Assembly: GCA_029858545.1 (NCBI GenBank)
Contig: JAOUFA010000039.1
Span: 1-15,135, forward strand
Direction: 5' to 3'
Source: Betaproteobacteria bacterium
Lineage (GTDB): Bacteria; Pseudomonadota; Gammaproteobacteria; Burkholderiales; SG8-39
Length of the DNA stretch: 15,135 bases
Shown here one piece after another: positions 7,214 to 14,635 of this stretch. Under the pieces are notes generated by a model. The model did no database searches and had not been told where the DNA came from. It saw nothing but the letters and a program-made list of their open reading frames with translations. Both the position numbers and the translations under genes were made by a program. The number at the start of each line of letters is the position of its first letter. The first letter of the stretch is position 1.

Positions 7214-7891
7214 ATGTTAAGTGTCAAGCAACGGACGGTGACGAACAAGCGGCGCAGCGCGGCGGGTGTTTCGGCGGACCTCGGCGCGCGCCTGCGCGCG
7301 GCGCGCGAGCGTGCCGGGGTAACGCTGCGCGGCCTCGCGCGCAGGATCGGCGTGTCGGCAAGCCTCGTATCGCAGATCGAACGCGGCAACGTGACGCCCT
7401 CGGTGGGTACTTTGTACTCGATCGCCAATGAACTTGATCTCGTGCTCGACGACCTGTTTCGCGCGGGCGGGACGAACGCGCGGGCGAGGAATTCACGCAC
7501 GGCCGCAACCAATGACGGAAGCGGACTGGTGAGGAAGCAGGGCAAGCGCGAGGCGATCCGCCTTGCCGCGGGGGTGCGCTGGGAACGGCTCGCCGCCTTG
7601 CCCGGCGACGAGGTCGAATTTCTCTACGTCGTCTACGACGTGGGCGGTGCCTCCTGCGACGAGGATTCGATGATTCGTCACGGCGGCAAGGAATACGCCT
7701 ATCTGCTCAGCGGACGCCTGGGGATGAAGATCGGTTTCGACGAATATGAACTGAAGGCCGGGGATTCGATCTCGTTCGACGCGCATCGCCCGCACCGGTT
7801 GTGGACCCTTGGCCGCAAACCGGCGGTGGCGGTGTGGGTGGTGGTGAACCGTCACGGCGACGGGCGGGTAAGGCGGGAGAGCAGGAAATGA
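7214..7891 (+). CDS. XRE-family transcription regulator with C-terminal cupin sensor
   Basis: This 225-residue protein has an N-terminal helix-turn-helix at residues about 24-78: LGARLRAARERAGVTL, then LARRIGVSASLVSQIERG and TPSVGTLYSIA, the XRE/HTH_3 pattern. A Gly/Arg/Asn linker follows, then a C-terminal cupin at about 145-212 (HGGKEYAYLLSG, then LKAGDSISFDAHRPH). This is the layout of PuuR/SutR-type regulators, which bind DNA as dimers and sense a small molecule in the cupin. The basic tail of the first 20 residues precedes the HTH. The ATG at 7214 has only a weak purine-rich region upstream; GTG at 7238 is an alternative. Its position, divergent from the bicupin/SDR pair and codirectional with the E1 gene, suggests that it governs both groups and itself. 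The ligand is unknown. Confidence 0.9.
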   Translation: MLSVKQRTVTNKRRSAAGVSADLGARLRAARERAGVTLRGLARRIGVSASLVSQIERGNVTPSVGTLYSIANELDLVLDDLFRAGGTNARARNSRTAATNDGSGLVRKQGKREAIRLAAGVRWERLAALPGDEVEFLYVVYDVGGASCDEDSMIRHGGKEYAYLLSGRLGMKIGFDEYELKAGDSISFDAHRPHRLWTLGRKPAVAVWVVVNRHGDGRVRRESRK

Positions 7892-8097
7892 GCGAGATGC
7901 GGTCGCCGGGAGTGCCTGAAGCGGGGAACTCGGGGAGATTGCAGACCGAGCCGACGGCCGGACTGACGCATTGCATCAGAGTTCGGATCGCGCTGAATTC
8001 GCGATACCGCCGGTTTCGCCCCGGCCTGCTGCGCGATTCGCGCGCCCCGAGTAACATTCGAACCCTGAACCGCTGCACCGCGGACCCCGCCGTCTGA
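7888..8097 (+). CDS. Possible small ORF between the regulator and E1 genes
   Basis: An ATG at 7888 overlaps the regulator stop as ATGA and has AGGA just upstream, so it could be translationally coupled. The 69-residue product is rich in Arg, Pro and Gly, with no motif, TM segment or family I recognise. It covers most of the 243-base gap before the E1 gene, which would otherwise carry that gene's promoter and operator. Chance in GC-rich DNA is at least as likely as a real gene. Confidence 0.2.
   Translation: MSEMRSPGVPEAGNSGRLQTEPTAGLTHCIRVRIALNSRYRRFRPGLLRDSRAPSNIRTLNRCTADPAV
8031..8043. repeat. 13-base inverted repeat in the E1 leader, possible operator
   Basis: GCGCGA-T-TCGCGC is a perfect palindrome around one central T, 92 bases before the E1 start. 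It could be the site of a dimeric regulator such as the XRE-cupin protein. Short GC palindromes are common in this composition, so support is modest. No convincing sigma-70 or sigma-54 promoter was found in 7892-8134. Confidence 0.25.
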
Positions 8098-8134
8098 TCA
8101 AGGTCAGTCCCATTTAGCCGCCACGGAGACCTCC

Positions 8135-10339
8135 ATGCCCAAACTCATCAATCTCACTCAGGAAAGCCCCTGGCAGGAGGTGGTATCCACCGCCAAGGAC
8201 TGGGACCAGGCGGGCGCGGCGACGCTTTTACGCATGCAGTACCACCTGCACGTGGTGCGCGCCTTCGAGGAGATGGTGCTCGAGCTCGATGGACAGGGAC
8301 TGATCCACGGTCCGGCGCATTCGAGCGTCGGTCAGGATGGCGGCGCGGTGGCCTGCATGTCGGTGCTGAACAGCGCCGACGCGATCACCGGCTCGCATCG
8401 CGGCCACCATCAGTTCGTCGCCAAGTGCCTGCGCCATGTCGATATGCCCGACTACGATCCGCGCAAAGGGGCGTTGCCCGAGGCGGTGAAGACGCTCCTG
8501 TACCGTTCGCTTGCGGAGATCCTCGGTCTGGCCGATGGTTTCTGCAAGGGGCGCGGCGGCTCGATGCACCTGCGCTGGGAGGAGGCGGGGGCGCTCGGCA
8601 CCAACGCGATCGTCGGCGGGGGCGTACCGCTTGCCAACGGCGTCGCCTGGGCGAAGAAGCGCCGCGGCCAGGGCGCGGTGGCGTTCACCTTCTTCGGCGA
8701 CGGCGCGGTCAACATCGGCGCGGTGCCCGAATCGCAGAATCTCGCCGCGCTGTGGTCGCTGCCGATTTGCTTTTTCATCGAGAACAACCAGTACGCGGTC
8801 TCGACCACGATCGAGGAGGAGACGCGCGAGACGCGGCTTTCGTCGCGCGGTCTCGCCTACGCGATTCCCTCTTATCGGGTCGACGGCATGGACCCGATGG
8901 CGGTGAGGGTCGCCTCGCAGATGGCGGTCGATCTGATGCGCGCGGGCAAGGGCCCGGCGATCATCGAGGCGCTGGTGTACCGCTTCTTCCACCATGGCGG
9001 CGGGCTGGTGGGCAGCGCGTTCGGCTACCGCAACAAGGAAGAGGAGGCGAACTGGCGCGCGCGCGATCCGCTCGCGCGCATCGCGAAGGAAATGATCGAT
9101 CGCAAGTGGCTGTCCAGGGACGAGGACGCGGCGATGCGCGCGAACGCGCAGGCCGCGATGCGCGAGATCGCCGAGCGCCTCACCGAGGTCGCCGAGGGCG
9201 GCAAGCGGCGCATCGTTCCGTCGCTGTGGCCCAAGCCCGAGTTCCGCGATCAGGGCCTGCGCGGCGACCTGTCGGAATTCGCCGGCCAGCGTTTCGAGGA
9301 ACTGGAAACCGCGAGCGGCAAGACGGCGGAGGTGAAGTTCATCGACGTCGTCTCGACGGTGATGGGCCGCAGGATGGAGCAGGACGAACGCATCTTCTGC
9401 ATGGGCGAGGACATCCACAAACTCAAGGGCGGCACCAACGGCGCGACCAAGGGACTTGCGGCGCGCTTCCCGGACCGTATCGTGCCCACGCCGATCGCCG
9501 AGCAGGGCTTTTCGGGACTGTGCGGCGGGGTCGCGATGGAAGGGACCTACCGTCCGGTGGTCGAGCTGATGTATTCAGATTTCTCGCTGGTCGCCGCAGA
9601 CCAGCTGTTCAACCAGATCGCCAAGGCGCGCCACATGTTCGGCGGCGACACGAGAATGCCGCTGGTGCTGCGCACCAAATGCGCGATCGGCACCGGCTAC
9701 GGCTCGCAGCACTCGATGGACCCGGCGGGACTGTACGCGATGTGGCCGGGCTGGCGCATCGTCGCACCGTCCAACCCCTTCGACTATGTCGGGCTGATGA
9801 ACAGCGCGCTGTTGTGCGAGGATCCGGTGCTGGTAATCGAGCACGTCGGGCTGTACAACTCCACCGGAATGGGGCCGCTCGAGGACTTCGACTATTGCAT
9901 CCCGCTCGGCAAGGCCAAGACGGTGAAGACGGGCGGCGCCTTCACCGTGCTGACCTACCTCGCAATGACGCCGCTCGCGGTGCAGGTCGCCAACGAGATG
10001 GGGGTCGACGCGGAGATCGTCGATCTGAGGTCGCTTGATCGAGCCGGCATCGACTGGGACACCATTGGCGCGAGCATCCGCAAGACCAATAACGTGGTGG
10101 TGCTCGAGCAGGGACCGCTCACCACCCCGTACGGCGCGATGCTGGCCGATGAAATCCAGCGCCGGTTCTTCGATTACCTCGACCAGCCGGTGAAGCGCAT
10201 CCACGGCGGCGAATCGTCGCCGAGCGTCTCGAAAGTGCTCGAGCGCGCGGCCTTCGTCGGCGCGGAGGAAATCCGCGCCGGCTTTGCGCAGATGCTCGCC
10301 GACTCGGGGCGCGGGCTTTCGTTGGTGCGCGCCGCCTGA
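8135..10339 (+). CDS. 2-oxoacid dehydrogenase E1, single-chain alpha-beta fusion
   Basis: This 734-residue thiamine-diphosphate enzyme carries out decarboxylation and lipoyl acylation in a 2-oxoacid dehydrogenase complex. Residues about 30-360 are the alpha part: GSHRGHH (86-92), KGRGGSMH (138-145), and the ThDP motif GDG at 188-190 with N217/N218 at normal spacing. Residues about 395-734 are the beta part: MGEDI, then PTPIAEQGFSGLCGGVAMEG, SDFSLVAADQLFNQIAK, and GSQHSMDPAG with the active-site His. The alpha part is unusual. About 27 extra residues (99-125) lie between the GSHRGHH and LAEILGL segments, and the 'phosphorylation' loop reads FFHHGGGLVGSAFGYR instead of the usual GHSxxD. GGAG lies six bases before the ATG. 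It is first in the E1-VOC-E2-E3 run. Substrate class (pyruvate, acetoin, branched-chain or other 2-oxoacid) cannot be read from the sequence. Confidence 0.9.
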   Translation: MPKLINLTQESPWQEVVSTAKDWDQAGAATLLRMQYHLHVVRAFEEMVLELDGQGLIHGPAHSSVGQDGGAVACMSVLNSADAITGSHRGHHQFVAKCLRHVDMPDYDPRKGALPEAVKTLLYRSLAEILGLADGFCKGRGGSMHLRWEEAGALGTNAIVGGGVPLANGVAWAKKRRGQGAVAFTFFGDGAVNIGAVPESQNLAALWSLPICFFIENNQYAVSTTIEEETRETRLSSRGLAYAIPSYRVDGMDPMAVRVASQMAVDLMRAGKGPAIIEALVYRFFHHGGGLVGSAFGYRNKEEEANWRARDPLARIAKEMIDRKWLSRDEDAAMRANAQAAMREIAERLTEVAEGGKRRIVPSLWPKPEFRDQGLRGDLSEFAGQRFEELETASGKTAEVKFIDVVSTVMGRRMEQDERIFCMGEDIHKLKGGTNGATKGLAARFPDRIVPTPIAEQGFSGLCGGVAMEGTYRPVVELMYSDFSLVAADQLFNQIAKARHMFGGDTRMPLVLRTKCAIGTGYGSQHSMDPAGLYAMWPGWRIVAPSNPFDYVGLMNSALLCEDPVLVIEHVGLYNSTGMGPLEDFDYCIPLGKAKTVKTGGAFTVLTYLAMTPLAVQVANEMGVDAEIVDLRSLDRAGIDWDTIGASIRKTNNVVVLEQGPLTTPYGAMLADEIQRRFFDYLDQPVKRIHGGESSPSVSKVLERAAFVGAEEIRAGFAQMLADSGRGLSLVRAA

Positions 10340-10377
10340 GAGGGCGATCCGGGGAAGCGACAGGAGGACGCAAGGAA

Positions 10378-10935
10378 ATGAGCATGCAGGCGCCAAGCCA
10401 CGGCATTCCAGGACTGCGCGGCACCGATCATATTGGCTTCACGGTGCCGAATCTCGAGGAGGCGGTCGACTTCTTCGTCAACGTGCTCGGCTGCGAGCCC
10501 TTCCATTATCTCGGACCGTTCCAGTCCGACGGCGACTGGATGCAGACCCACCTCAATGTGCATCCGCGCGCGGTGATGAAGCGGCTGCGTTTCCTGCGCT
10601 GCAGGAACGGCGCCAACTTCGAGATCTTCGAATACGAATCGCCCGACCAGAACCGCACCCAGCCGAAGAACAGCGACGTCGGCGGCCATCACCTCGCGTT
10701 CTACGTCGACGACATCCACGCCGCGATCGAGTACCTGAAGGACAAGGGCGTGCGTATCCTCGGCGAGCCGACCGTGCGCTCGGTCGGCCCGCACGCCGGG
10801 CAGACCTGGATCTACTTCCTCACCCCCTGGGGGATGCAGATGGAACTGGTGAGTTTCCCCGACGGCAAGGGCTATGAGAAGGACACCACGGCGCGGCTGT
10901 GGCATCCCGCTCAGCGCAGGTTTGACTACGAGTAA
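10378..10935 (+). CDS. VOC-superfamily metalloenzyme inside the dehydrogenase operon
   Basis: This 185-residue protein has two beta-alpha-beta-beta-beta modules typical of the vicinal oxygen chelate fold (glyoxalase I, extradiol dioxygenases, epimerases). Module 1 starts with TDHIGFTVPNLEEAVDFF and ends at FEIFEY; module 2 starts with GGHHLAFYVDDIHAAIEYL and ends at PWGMQMELVSF. Likely metal ligands are H18, E82 or E85, H104 or H105, and E156, all retained, so it should be active. Its substrate is not evident; epimerase, lyase, dioxygenase or isomerase chemistry are all possible. AGGAGG lies ten bases before ATG 10378, and a second in-frame Met follows at codon 3. The gene starts 38 bases after E1 and ends 21 bases before E2, so it is surely cotranscribed with the complex. 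Such a gene is not a standard member of pyruvate or branched-chain dehydrogenase operons and probably feeds or clears a metabolite of the same pathway. Confidence 0.85.
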   Translation: MSMQAPSHGIPGLRGTDHIGFTVPNLEEAVDFFVNVLGCEPFHYLGPFQSDGDWMQTHLNVHPRAVMKRLRFLRCRNGANFEIFEYESPDQNRTQPKNSDVGGHHLAFYVDDIHAAIEYLKDKGVRILGEPTVRSVGPHAGQTWIYFLTPWGMQMELVSFPDGKGYEKDTTARLWHPAQRRFDYE

Positions 10936-10945
10936 GCAAGAATCC

Positions 10946-10951
10946 AAGGAG
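10946..10951 (+). promoter_or_regulatory. Ribosome binding site for the GTG start of E2
   Basis: AAGGAG lies five bases before the GTG at 10957. It supports a GTG start giving Met-Pro-Ile-Asp-Ile-Leu-Met-Pro, the usual beginning of a lipoyl domain; the next in-frame ATG (10975) would cut the first strand. Confidence 0.7.
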
Positions 10952-10956
10952 CGGTC

Positions 10957-12171
10957 GTGCCAATAGATATCCTCATGCCGCAGGTGGCCCCGTCGATGAC
11001 CGAGGGCAACATCATCCGCTGGACCAAGAAGCCGGGCGAGGCGGTGAAGAAGGGCGAGGTTCTGCTCGAAATCGAAACCGACAAGGCGCTGGTCGAGGTC
11101 GAGGCGCAGCACGACGGCGTGCTCGGCAAGATCGTCGTACCCGAGGGCTCGAATGGCGTCAAGGTCGATAGCCTGATCGCCTTGCTCGCGGTAAACGGCG
11201 AGAACCCCGCCGCGCTCGCTGCGGCGGGCTCCGCGCCAAAGCCCCCCGCCGCGACGCCTGCCGCGAAGAGCATTCCTGCAGGCGCGACTGCGGCTCCGGC
11301 AGCGAGCGCGACGGTCGCGCCAACGCGCGAGGGGCGCATCTTCGCGAGCCCGCTCGCACGGCGCATCGCGAAGGATCTGAATGTCGATCTCGCGCGCGTC
11401 GCCGGCTCGGGGCCCAACGGTCGCGTGCTGAAGGCCGATGTCGAGGCCGCACAGCGCAGTGCGCCCGTGGCGGGTGCCGCCTACGGCCCTGCCTGGGAGG
11501 AGATTCCACACTCGAGCGTGCGCCGCGTGATTGCGCAGCGCCTTACCGAGGCCAAGCGCAACATCCCTCACTTCTATCTGACGGTGGACTGCGATGTCGA
11601 TGCGCTGCTTGCCGCGAGAAGACAGATCAACGAGGTGATCGAGGGCGTGAAGCTCTCGGTGAACGACTTCGTCATCAAGGCCGCAGCGCTGACGCTGCGC
11701 AAATTCCCCGCAGTGAACGCCTCGTGGGCCGAGAATGCGATCCGCCGCTACCGCGACGTCGATATCGCGGTGGCGGTCGCGGCGCCCAGCGGCCTGATCA
11801 CGCCGATCGTGCGCGGCGCCGACCAGAAGAGCCTCGGGCGGATCTCCGCCGAAATGAAGGAACTCTCGGCGCGCGCGAAGGAGAGCCGCCTGCGCCCCGA
11901 GGAATTCCAGGGTGGGGGCTTCAGCATCTCCAACCTCGGCATGTACGGCATCCGCGAATTCTCCGCGATCATCAACCCGCCGCAGGCCTGTATCCTCGCG
12001 GTCGGCGCGGCCGAACAGCGCCCCGTCGTGCGCGACGGTGCGCTCGCGGTGGCGACGATGATGACCTGCACGCTTTCGGTCGATCACCGCGCGGTCGACG
12101 GGGCGCTCGGTGCCGAATTCCTCGCCGCGTTCAAAAAGGTGATCGAAGCGCCGATTGCCATGCTGGTCTAG
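10957..12171 (+). CDS. Dihydrolipoamide acyltransferase, E2 of a 2-oxoacid dehydrogenase complex
   Basis: This 404-residue E2 protein has one lipoyl domain at the N-terminus (residues 2-80) with the lipoyl lysine K43 in ETDKA. An Ala/Pro-rich hinge follows (about 85-125), then a peripheral-subunit-binding domain at 128-165 (SPLARRIAKDLNVDL, then GSGPNGRVLKADV) that docks E1 or E3. The catalytic acyltransferase domain runs from about 178 to 404 and carries DHRAVDG with H377 and D381. The stretch GMYGIREFSAIINPPQACILAVG is close to pyruvate-dehydrogenase-type E2, which leans the call toward an acetyl-like acyl group but does not fix it. The size matches a one-lipoyl E2. It starts at GTG with AAGGAG upstream, and its stop is eight bases before the E3 start. 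Confidence 0.95.
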   Translation: MPIDILMPQVAPSMTEGNIIRWTKKPGEAVKKGEVLLEIETDKALVEVEAQHDGVLGKIVVPEGSNGVKVDSLIALLAVNGENPAALAAAGSAPKPPAATPAAKSIPAGATAAPAASATVAPTREGRIFASPLARRIAKDLNVDLARVAGSGPNGRVLKADVEAAQRSAPVAGAAYGPAWEEIPHSSVRRVIAQRLTEAKRNIPHFYLTVDCDVDALLAARRQINEVIEGVKLSVNDFVIKAAALTLRKFPAVNASWAENAIRRYRDVDIAVAVAAPSGLITPIVRGADQKSLGRISAEMKELSARAKESRLRPEEFQGGGFSISNLGMYGIREFSAIINPPQACILAVGAAEQRPVVRDGALAVATMMTCTLSVDHRAVDGALGAEFLAAFKKVIEAPIAMLV

Positions 12172-12179
12172 GCGGCGCG

Positions 12180-13577
12180 ATGACTGAATCCTTCGATCTT
12201 GTCGTCATCGGCGGCGGACCCGGCGGCTATGTCGCCGCGATCCGCGCCGCGCAGCTGGGGATGAGGACCGCGGTGGTCGAGCGCGAGCATCTGGGCGGGA
12301 TCTGCCTCAACTGGGGCTGCATTCCGACGAAAGCCCTGCTGCGTTCAGCCGAGGTGCTGCACCTGATGCACGACGCCGCGGCGTTTGGCCTTTCGGCATC
12401 GAACGTCGGCTTCGATCTCGCCGCGGTGGTGAAACGCTCGCGCGCGATCGCCGCGCAATTGCAGGCCGGCGTGAAGCACCTGTTGAAGAAGAACAAGGTG
12501 AGCGTCTACGAGGGCCTGGGAAGGCTTGGCGGCAAGGGCAAGGTCGCGGTGAGCCGGGACGGCAAACCCGTCGCCGATCTCGCCGCACAGCACATTATTC
12601 TTGCCACCGGCGCGCGTCCGCGGGTACTGCCGGGGCTGGAACCCGACGGCAAACAGGTCTGGACCTACAAGGAAGCGATGATCCCCGCGGCGATGCCGAA
12701 GTCGCTGCTGGTGGTTGGTTCGGGAGCAATCGGCGTCGAGTTCGCGAGCTTCTATCGCACGCTCGGCGCGGAGGTAACGATCGTCGAGCTGCTCGATCGT
12801 GTGCTGCCGGTCGAGGACGCGGAGGTTTCGGCGGCGGCGAAGAAGTCCTTCGAGCGTCAGGGGATGAAGATCCTGACTTCGGCGACGGTGAAAGCGTTGA
12901 AGAAGGACGCAGGCGGTGTCACGGCGACCGTCGCGACGGCCTCGGGCGAGCAATCGGTGCGGGTGGAAAGGGTGATTCTCGCTGTCGGCATCACGCCCAA
13001 CACCGAGAACCTCGGCCTGGAAGGCACGGGCGTGAAACTCGAGCGCGGCCACGTCGTGGTCGATGCATGGCTGCGGACCGGCGAGCCCGGCGTGTACGCG
13101 ATCGGCGACATCACCGGCGCGCCCTGGCTCGCGCACAAGGCGAGCCACGAGGGCGTCCTCTGCGTCGAGAAGATCGCCGGTCTGGCACATGTCGCGCCGC
13201 TCGATCCACGACGCATCCCCGGCTGCACCTACTGTCAGCCGCAGGTCGCGAGCATTGGCCTCAGCGAAGAAAAGGCGAAGCAGCTCGGCCACAGCGTGAG
13301 GGTCGGCCGCTTTCCGCTCGTCGGCAACGGCAAGGCGATCGCGCTCGGCGATACCGAGGGCTTCGTCAAGACGGTGTTCGATGCAAAGACCGGAGAACTC
13401 CTCGGCGCGCACATGATCGGACCCGAGGTCACCGAGATGATCCAGGGTTATGCGGTGGCGAAGACGCTTGAAACGACCGAGGCCGAGCTGATGCATACCG
13501 TGTTCCCGCACCCGACGATTTCGGAGGCGATGCACGAGGCCGTGCTCGATGCCTACGGGCGGGTGATTCACTACTGA
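12180..13577 (+). CDS. lpdA: Dihydrolipoamide dehydrogenase, E3
   Basis: This 465-residue flavoprotein reoxidises the dihydrolipoyl group of E2 with NAD. The FAD-binding GGGPGG is at 11-16. The redox disulfide is GGICLNWGC, C42 and C47. The NAD-binding GSGAIG is at 180-185. The second FAD motif reads VYAIGDITG. The interface catalytic pair is H444 and E449 in PHPTISE. The length is normal for the family. The ATG at 12180 gives MTESFDLVVIGG, the expected N-terminus; the ribosome site is weak (a GGCGG stretch overlapping the E2 stop), consistent with coupled translation. A second lpd gene for the housekeeping complexes may exist elsewhere in the genome (general knowledge, not visible here). Confidence 0.97.
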   Translation: MTESFDLVVIGGGPGGYVAAIRAAQLGMRTAVVEREHLGGICLNWGCIPTKALLRSAEVLHLMHDAAAFGLSASNVGFDLAAVVKRSRAIAAQLQAGVKHLLKKNKVSVYEGLGRLGGKGKVAVSRDGKPVADLAAQHIILATGARPRVLPGLEPDGKQVWTYKEAMIPAAMPKSLLVVGSGAIGVEFASFYRTLGAEVTIVELLDRVLPVEDAEVSAAAKKSFERQGMKILTSATVKALKKDAGGVTATVATASGEQSVRVERVILAVGITPNTENLGLEGTGVKLERGHVVVDAWLRTGEPGVYAIGDITGAPWLAHKASHEGVLCVEKIAGLAHVAPLDPRRIPGCTYCQPQVASIGLSEEKAKQLGHSVRVGRFPLVGNGKAIALGDTEGFVKTVFDAKTGELLGAHMIGPEVTEMIQGYAVAKTLETTEAELMHTVFPHPTISEAMHEAVLDAYGRVIHY

Positions 13578-13627
13578 GCGTGCACGGTTCCCGCGATATT
13601 TTCGCTGCCGCGCTCCACACTGCCGCA

Positions 13628-14290
13628 ATGAGCGACCTCCCCGAAACCGTCGAGCGCGAGACCGCGCCGAAGCCCGACGCCACGGTGATCTGGCTGCACG
13701 GTCTGGGCGCCGACGGGCACGACTTCGAGCCGATCGTGCCCGCGTTGCGGCTGCCCAAACGCCTCGCGCTGCGTTTCGTATTCCCGCATGCTCCGCAGCA
13801 GCCGGTGACGATCAACATGGGCCTGCGCATGCGTGCCTGGTTCGACATCTTCGAGCTCGGCGGCGCGCGCGAGGACGAGACGGGGATCCGCGCCTCGCAG
13901 GCGCTGCTCGAAGCCCTGATCGAGCGTGAGAAGTCGCGCGGCATCGCCGCGAGGCGCATCGTTCTGGCGGGTTTCTCGCAGGGCGGCGCGATCGCGCTGC
14001 AGACCGGGCTGCGCCACCCCGAGCGGCTTGCCGGTATCCTCGCGCTCTCGACCTGGCTGCCGCTCGCCGAAGCACTCGAAACCGAGCGCGATGCGGCGAA
14101 CGCCGGGGTGCCGATCTTCATCGCGCACGGCAGCTCGGACCCGATGGTCCCGCTGGAGCGCGCCGAGCGCTCGCGTGATCGGCTCGCCGCGCTCGGCTAC
14201 ACACCCGAGTGGCGTGCCTATCCGATGGCGCACGAAGTCTGCCAGGACGAAGTCGCGGCGATCGGCGCCTGGATCGTCGATTGTCTCTGA
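13628..14290 (+). CDS. Alpha/beta-hydrolase, carboxylesterase/phospholipase family
   Basis: This 220-residue serine esterase belongs to the bacterial carboxylesterase / acyl-protein-thioesterase-like group. An oxyanion-side HGLGADGHDF lies at 24-33. The catalytic Ser is in GFSQGG at 117, the catalytic Asp at 171 in GSSDPMVP, and the catalytic His at 202 in AHE. Family members of about 218-220 residues begin just before 'VIWLHGLGAD', which supports the ATG at 13628. A GTG at 13580 would add 16 residues, and neither start has a clear ribosome site. No signal peptide is present, so it should act in the cytoplasm. It begins 50 bases after E3 and could belong to that operon, hydrolysing an ester intermediate, but such esterases are also common housekeeping genes. 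Confidence 0.92.
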   Translation: MSDLPETVERETAPKPDATVIWLHGLGADGHDFEPIVPALRLPKRLALRFVFPHAPQQPVTINMGLRMRAWFDIFELGGAREDETGIRASQALLEALIEREKSRGIAARRIVLAGFSQGGAIALQTGLRHPERLAGILALSTWLPLAEALETERDAANAGVPIFIAHGSSDPMVPLERAERSRDRLAALGYTPEWRAYPMAHEVCQDEVAAIGAWIVDCL

Positions 14291-14295
14291 GCGGC

Positions 14296-14622
14296 ATGGA
14301 CTCCGAAGCGATCGCGGTGCTCGTGCTGGTCGCGTTGCCGGTCGTGGTCGGCCTCGCATTGCGGCACCGCGCGCGGCGCGCGCGCGCGCGCTTCGATGCC
14401 GGGGCGCTGTCCGCCGAGGCCGAGGTGCTCGATATCCTGCCCGAGTCCTCGGGGGCGTTCCGGCTGCGTTACCGATTCACGCCCGCGGGCACGGGGGGCG
14501 CGATCACCTGCGAGGAGATCGCCGGCTGCCTGCGCGCGACGCTGCCCGAGGTGGGCGAGCGGGTCGCGGTGCGCTACGATCCGCTGGATCCGCGCCGCGC
14601 GCGTTTCGTGCGCGGGGCCTGA
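14296..14622 (+). CDS. Small one-TM protein, DUF3592-like
   Basis: This 108-residue protein has one N-terminal membrane helix (residues about 5-22, AIAVLVLVALPVVVGLAL). An Arg-rich juxtamembrane stretch (RHRARRARARF) follows, then a small beta domain with 'AEAEVLDI', 'RLRYRFTPAG' and a terminal 'GERVAVRYDPLDPRRARFV', the arrangement of DUF3592-type proteins. Its function is not known. It starts at ATG 14296, five bases after the esterase stop; an upstream extension in frame would run through the esterase gene and is not supported. The (GC)8 run at 14376-14391 encodes part of the Arg-rich stretch. Confidence 0.65.
   Translation: MDSEAIAVLVLVALPVVVGLALRHRARRARARFDAGALSAEAEVLDILPESSGAFRLRYRFTPAGTGGAITCEEIAGCLRATLPEVGERVAVRYDPLDPRRARFVRGA
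14376..14391. repeat. (GC)8 alternating run
   Basis: Sixteen bases of perfect GC alternation lie within a 24-base G/C run from 14368 to 14391 that has a single break at 14375/14376. They are inside the DUF3592-like gene, where they encode part of the Ala/Arg stretch. Such a tract can adopt Z-DNA and is prone to slippage. Confidence 0.8.
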
Positions 14623-14635
14623 GCGCGCGACGATC

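Noticed and set aside
7956..7975. A sigma-54-like GG...GC promoter ahead of the E1 gene
   Set aside because: The GG and GC doublets are separated by 11 bases, not the required 10, and the flanking bases match the consensus poorly.
8009..8025. A GCCGG/CCGGC hairpin as terminator of the regulator gene
   Set aside because: The stem is only 5 bp and no T-run follows.
8228..9418. A 396-residue - strand open frame opposite E1
   Set aside because: Low-complexity Arg/Ala/His product, antisense to clear E1 alpha motifs.
10174..12087. A 637-residue open frame on the - strand across the E1 end, VOC and E2 genes
   Set aside because: It is a GC-bias shadow of three well-identified + strand genes; the product is Arg/His/Asp-rich with no recognisable domain.
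8135..13577. Acetoin dehydrogenase (aco) operon
   Set aside because: Acetoin E1 is normally two separate subunits and the operon usually has an AcoR-type activator; here E1 is fused, a VOC gene is inserted and the regulator is XRE-cupin. Substrate left open.
12345..13628. A 427-residue - strand open frame opposite E3
   Set aside because: Antisense to the E3 cofactor and catalytic motifs; no domain in the translated product.
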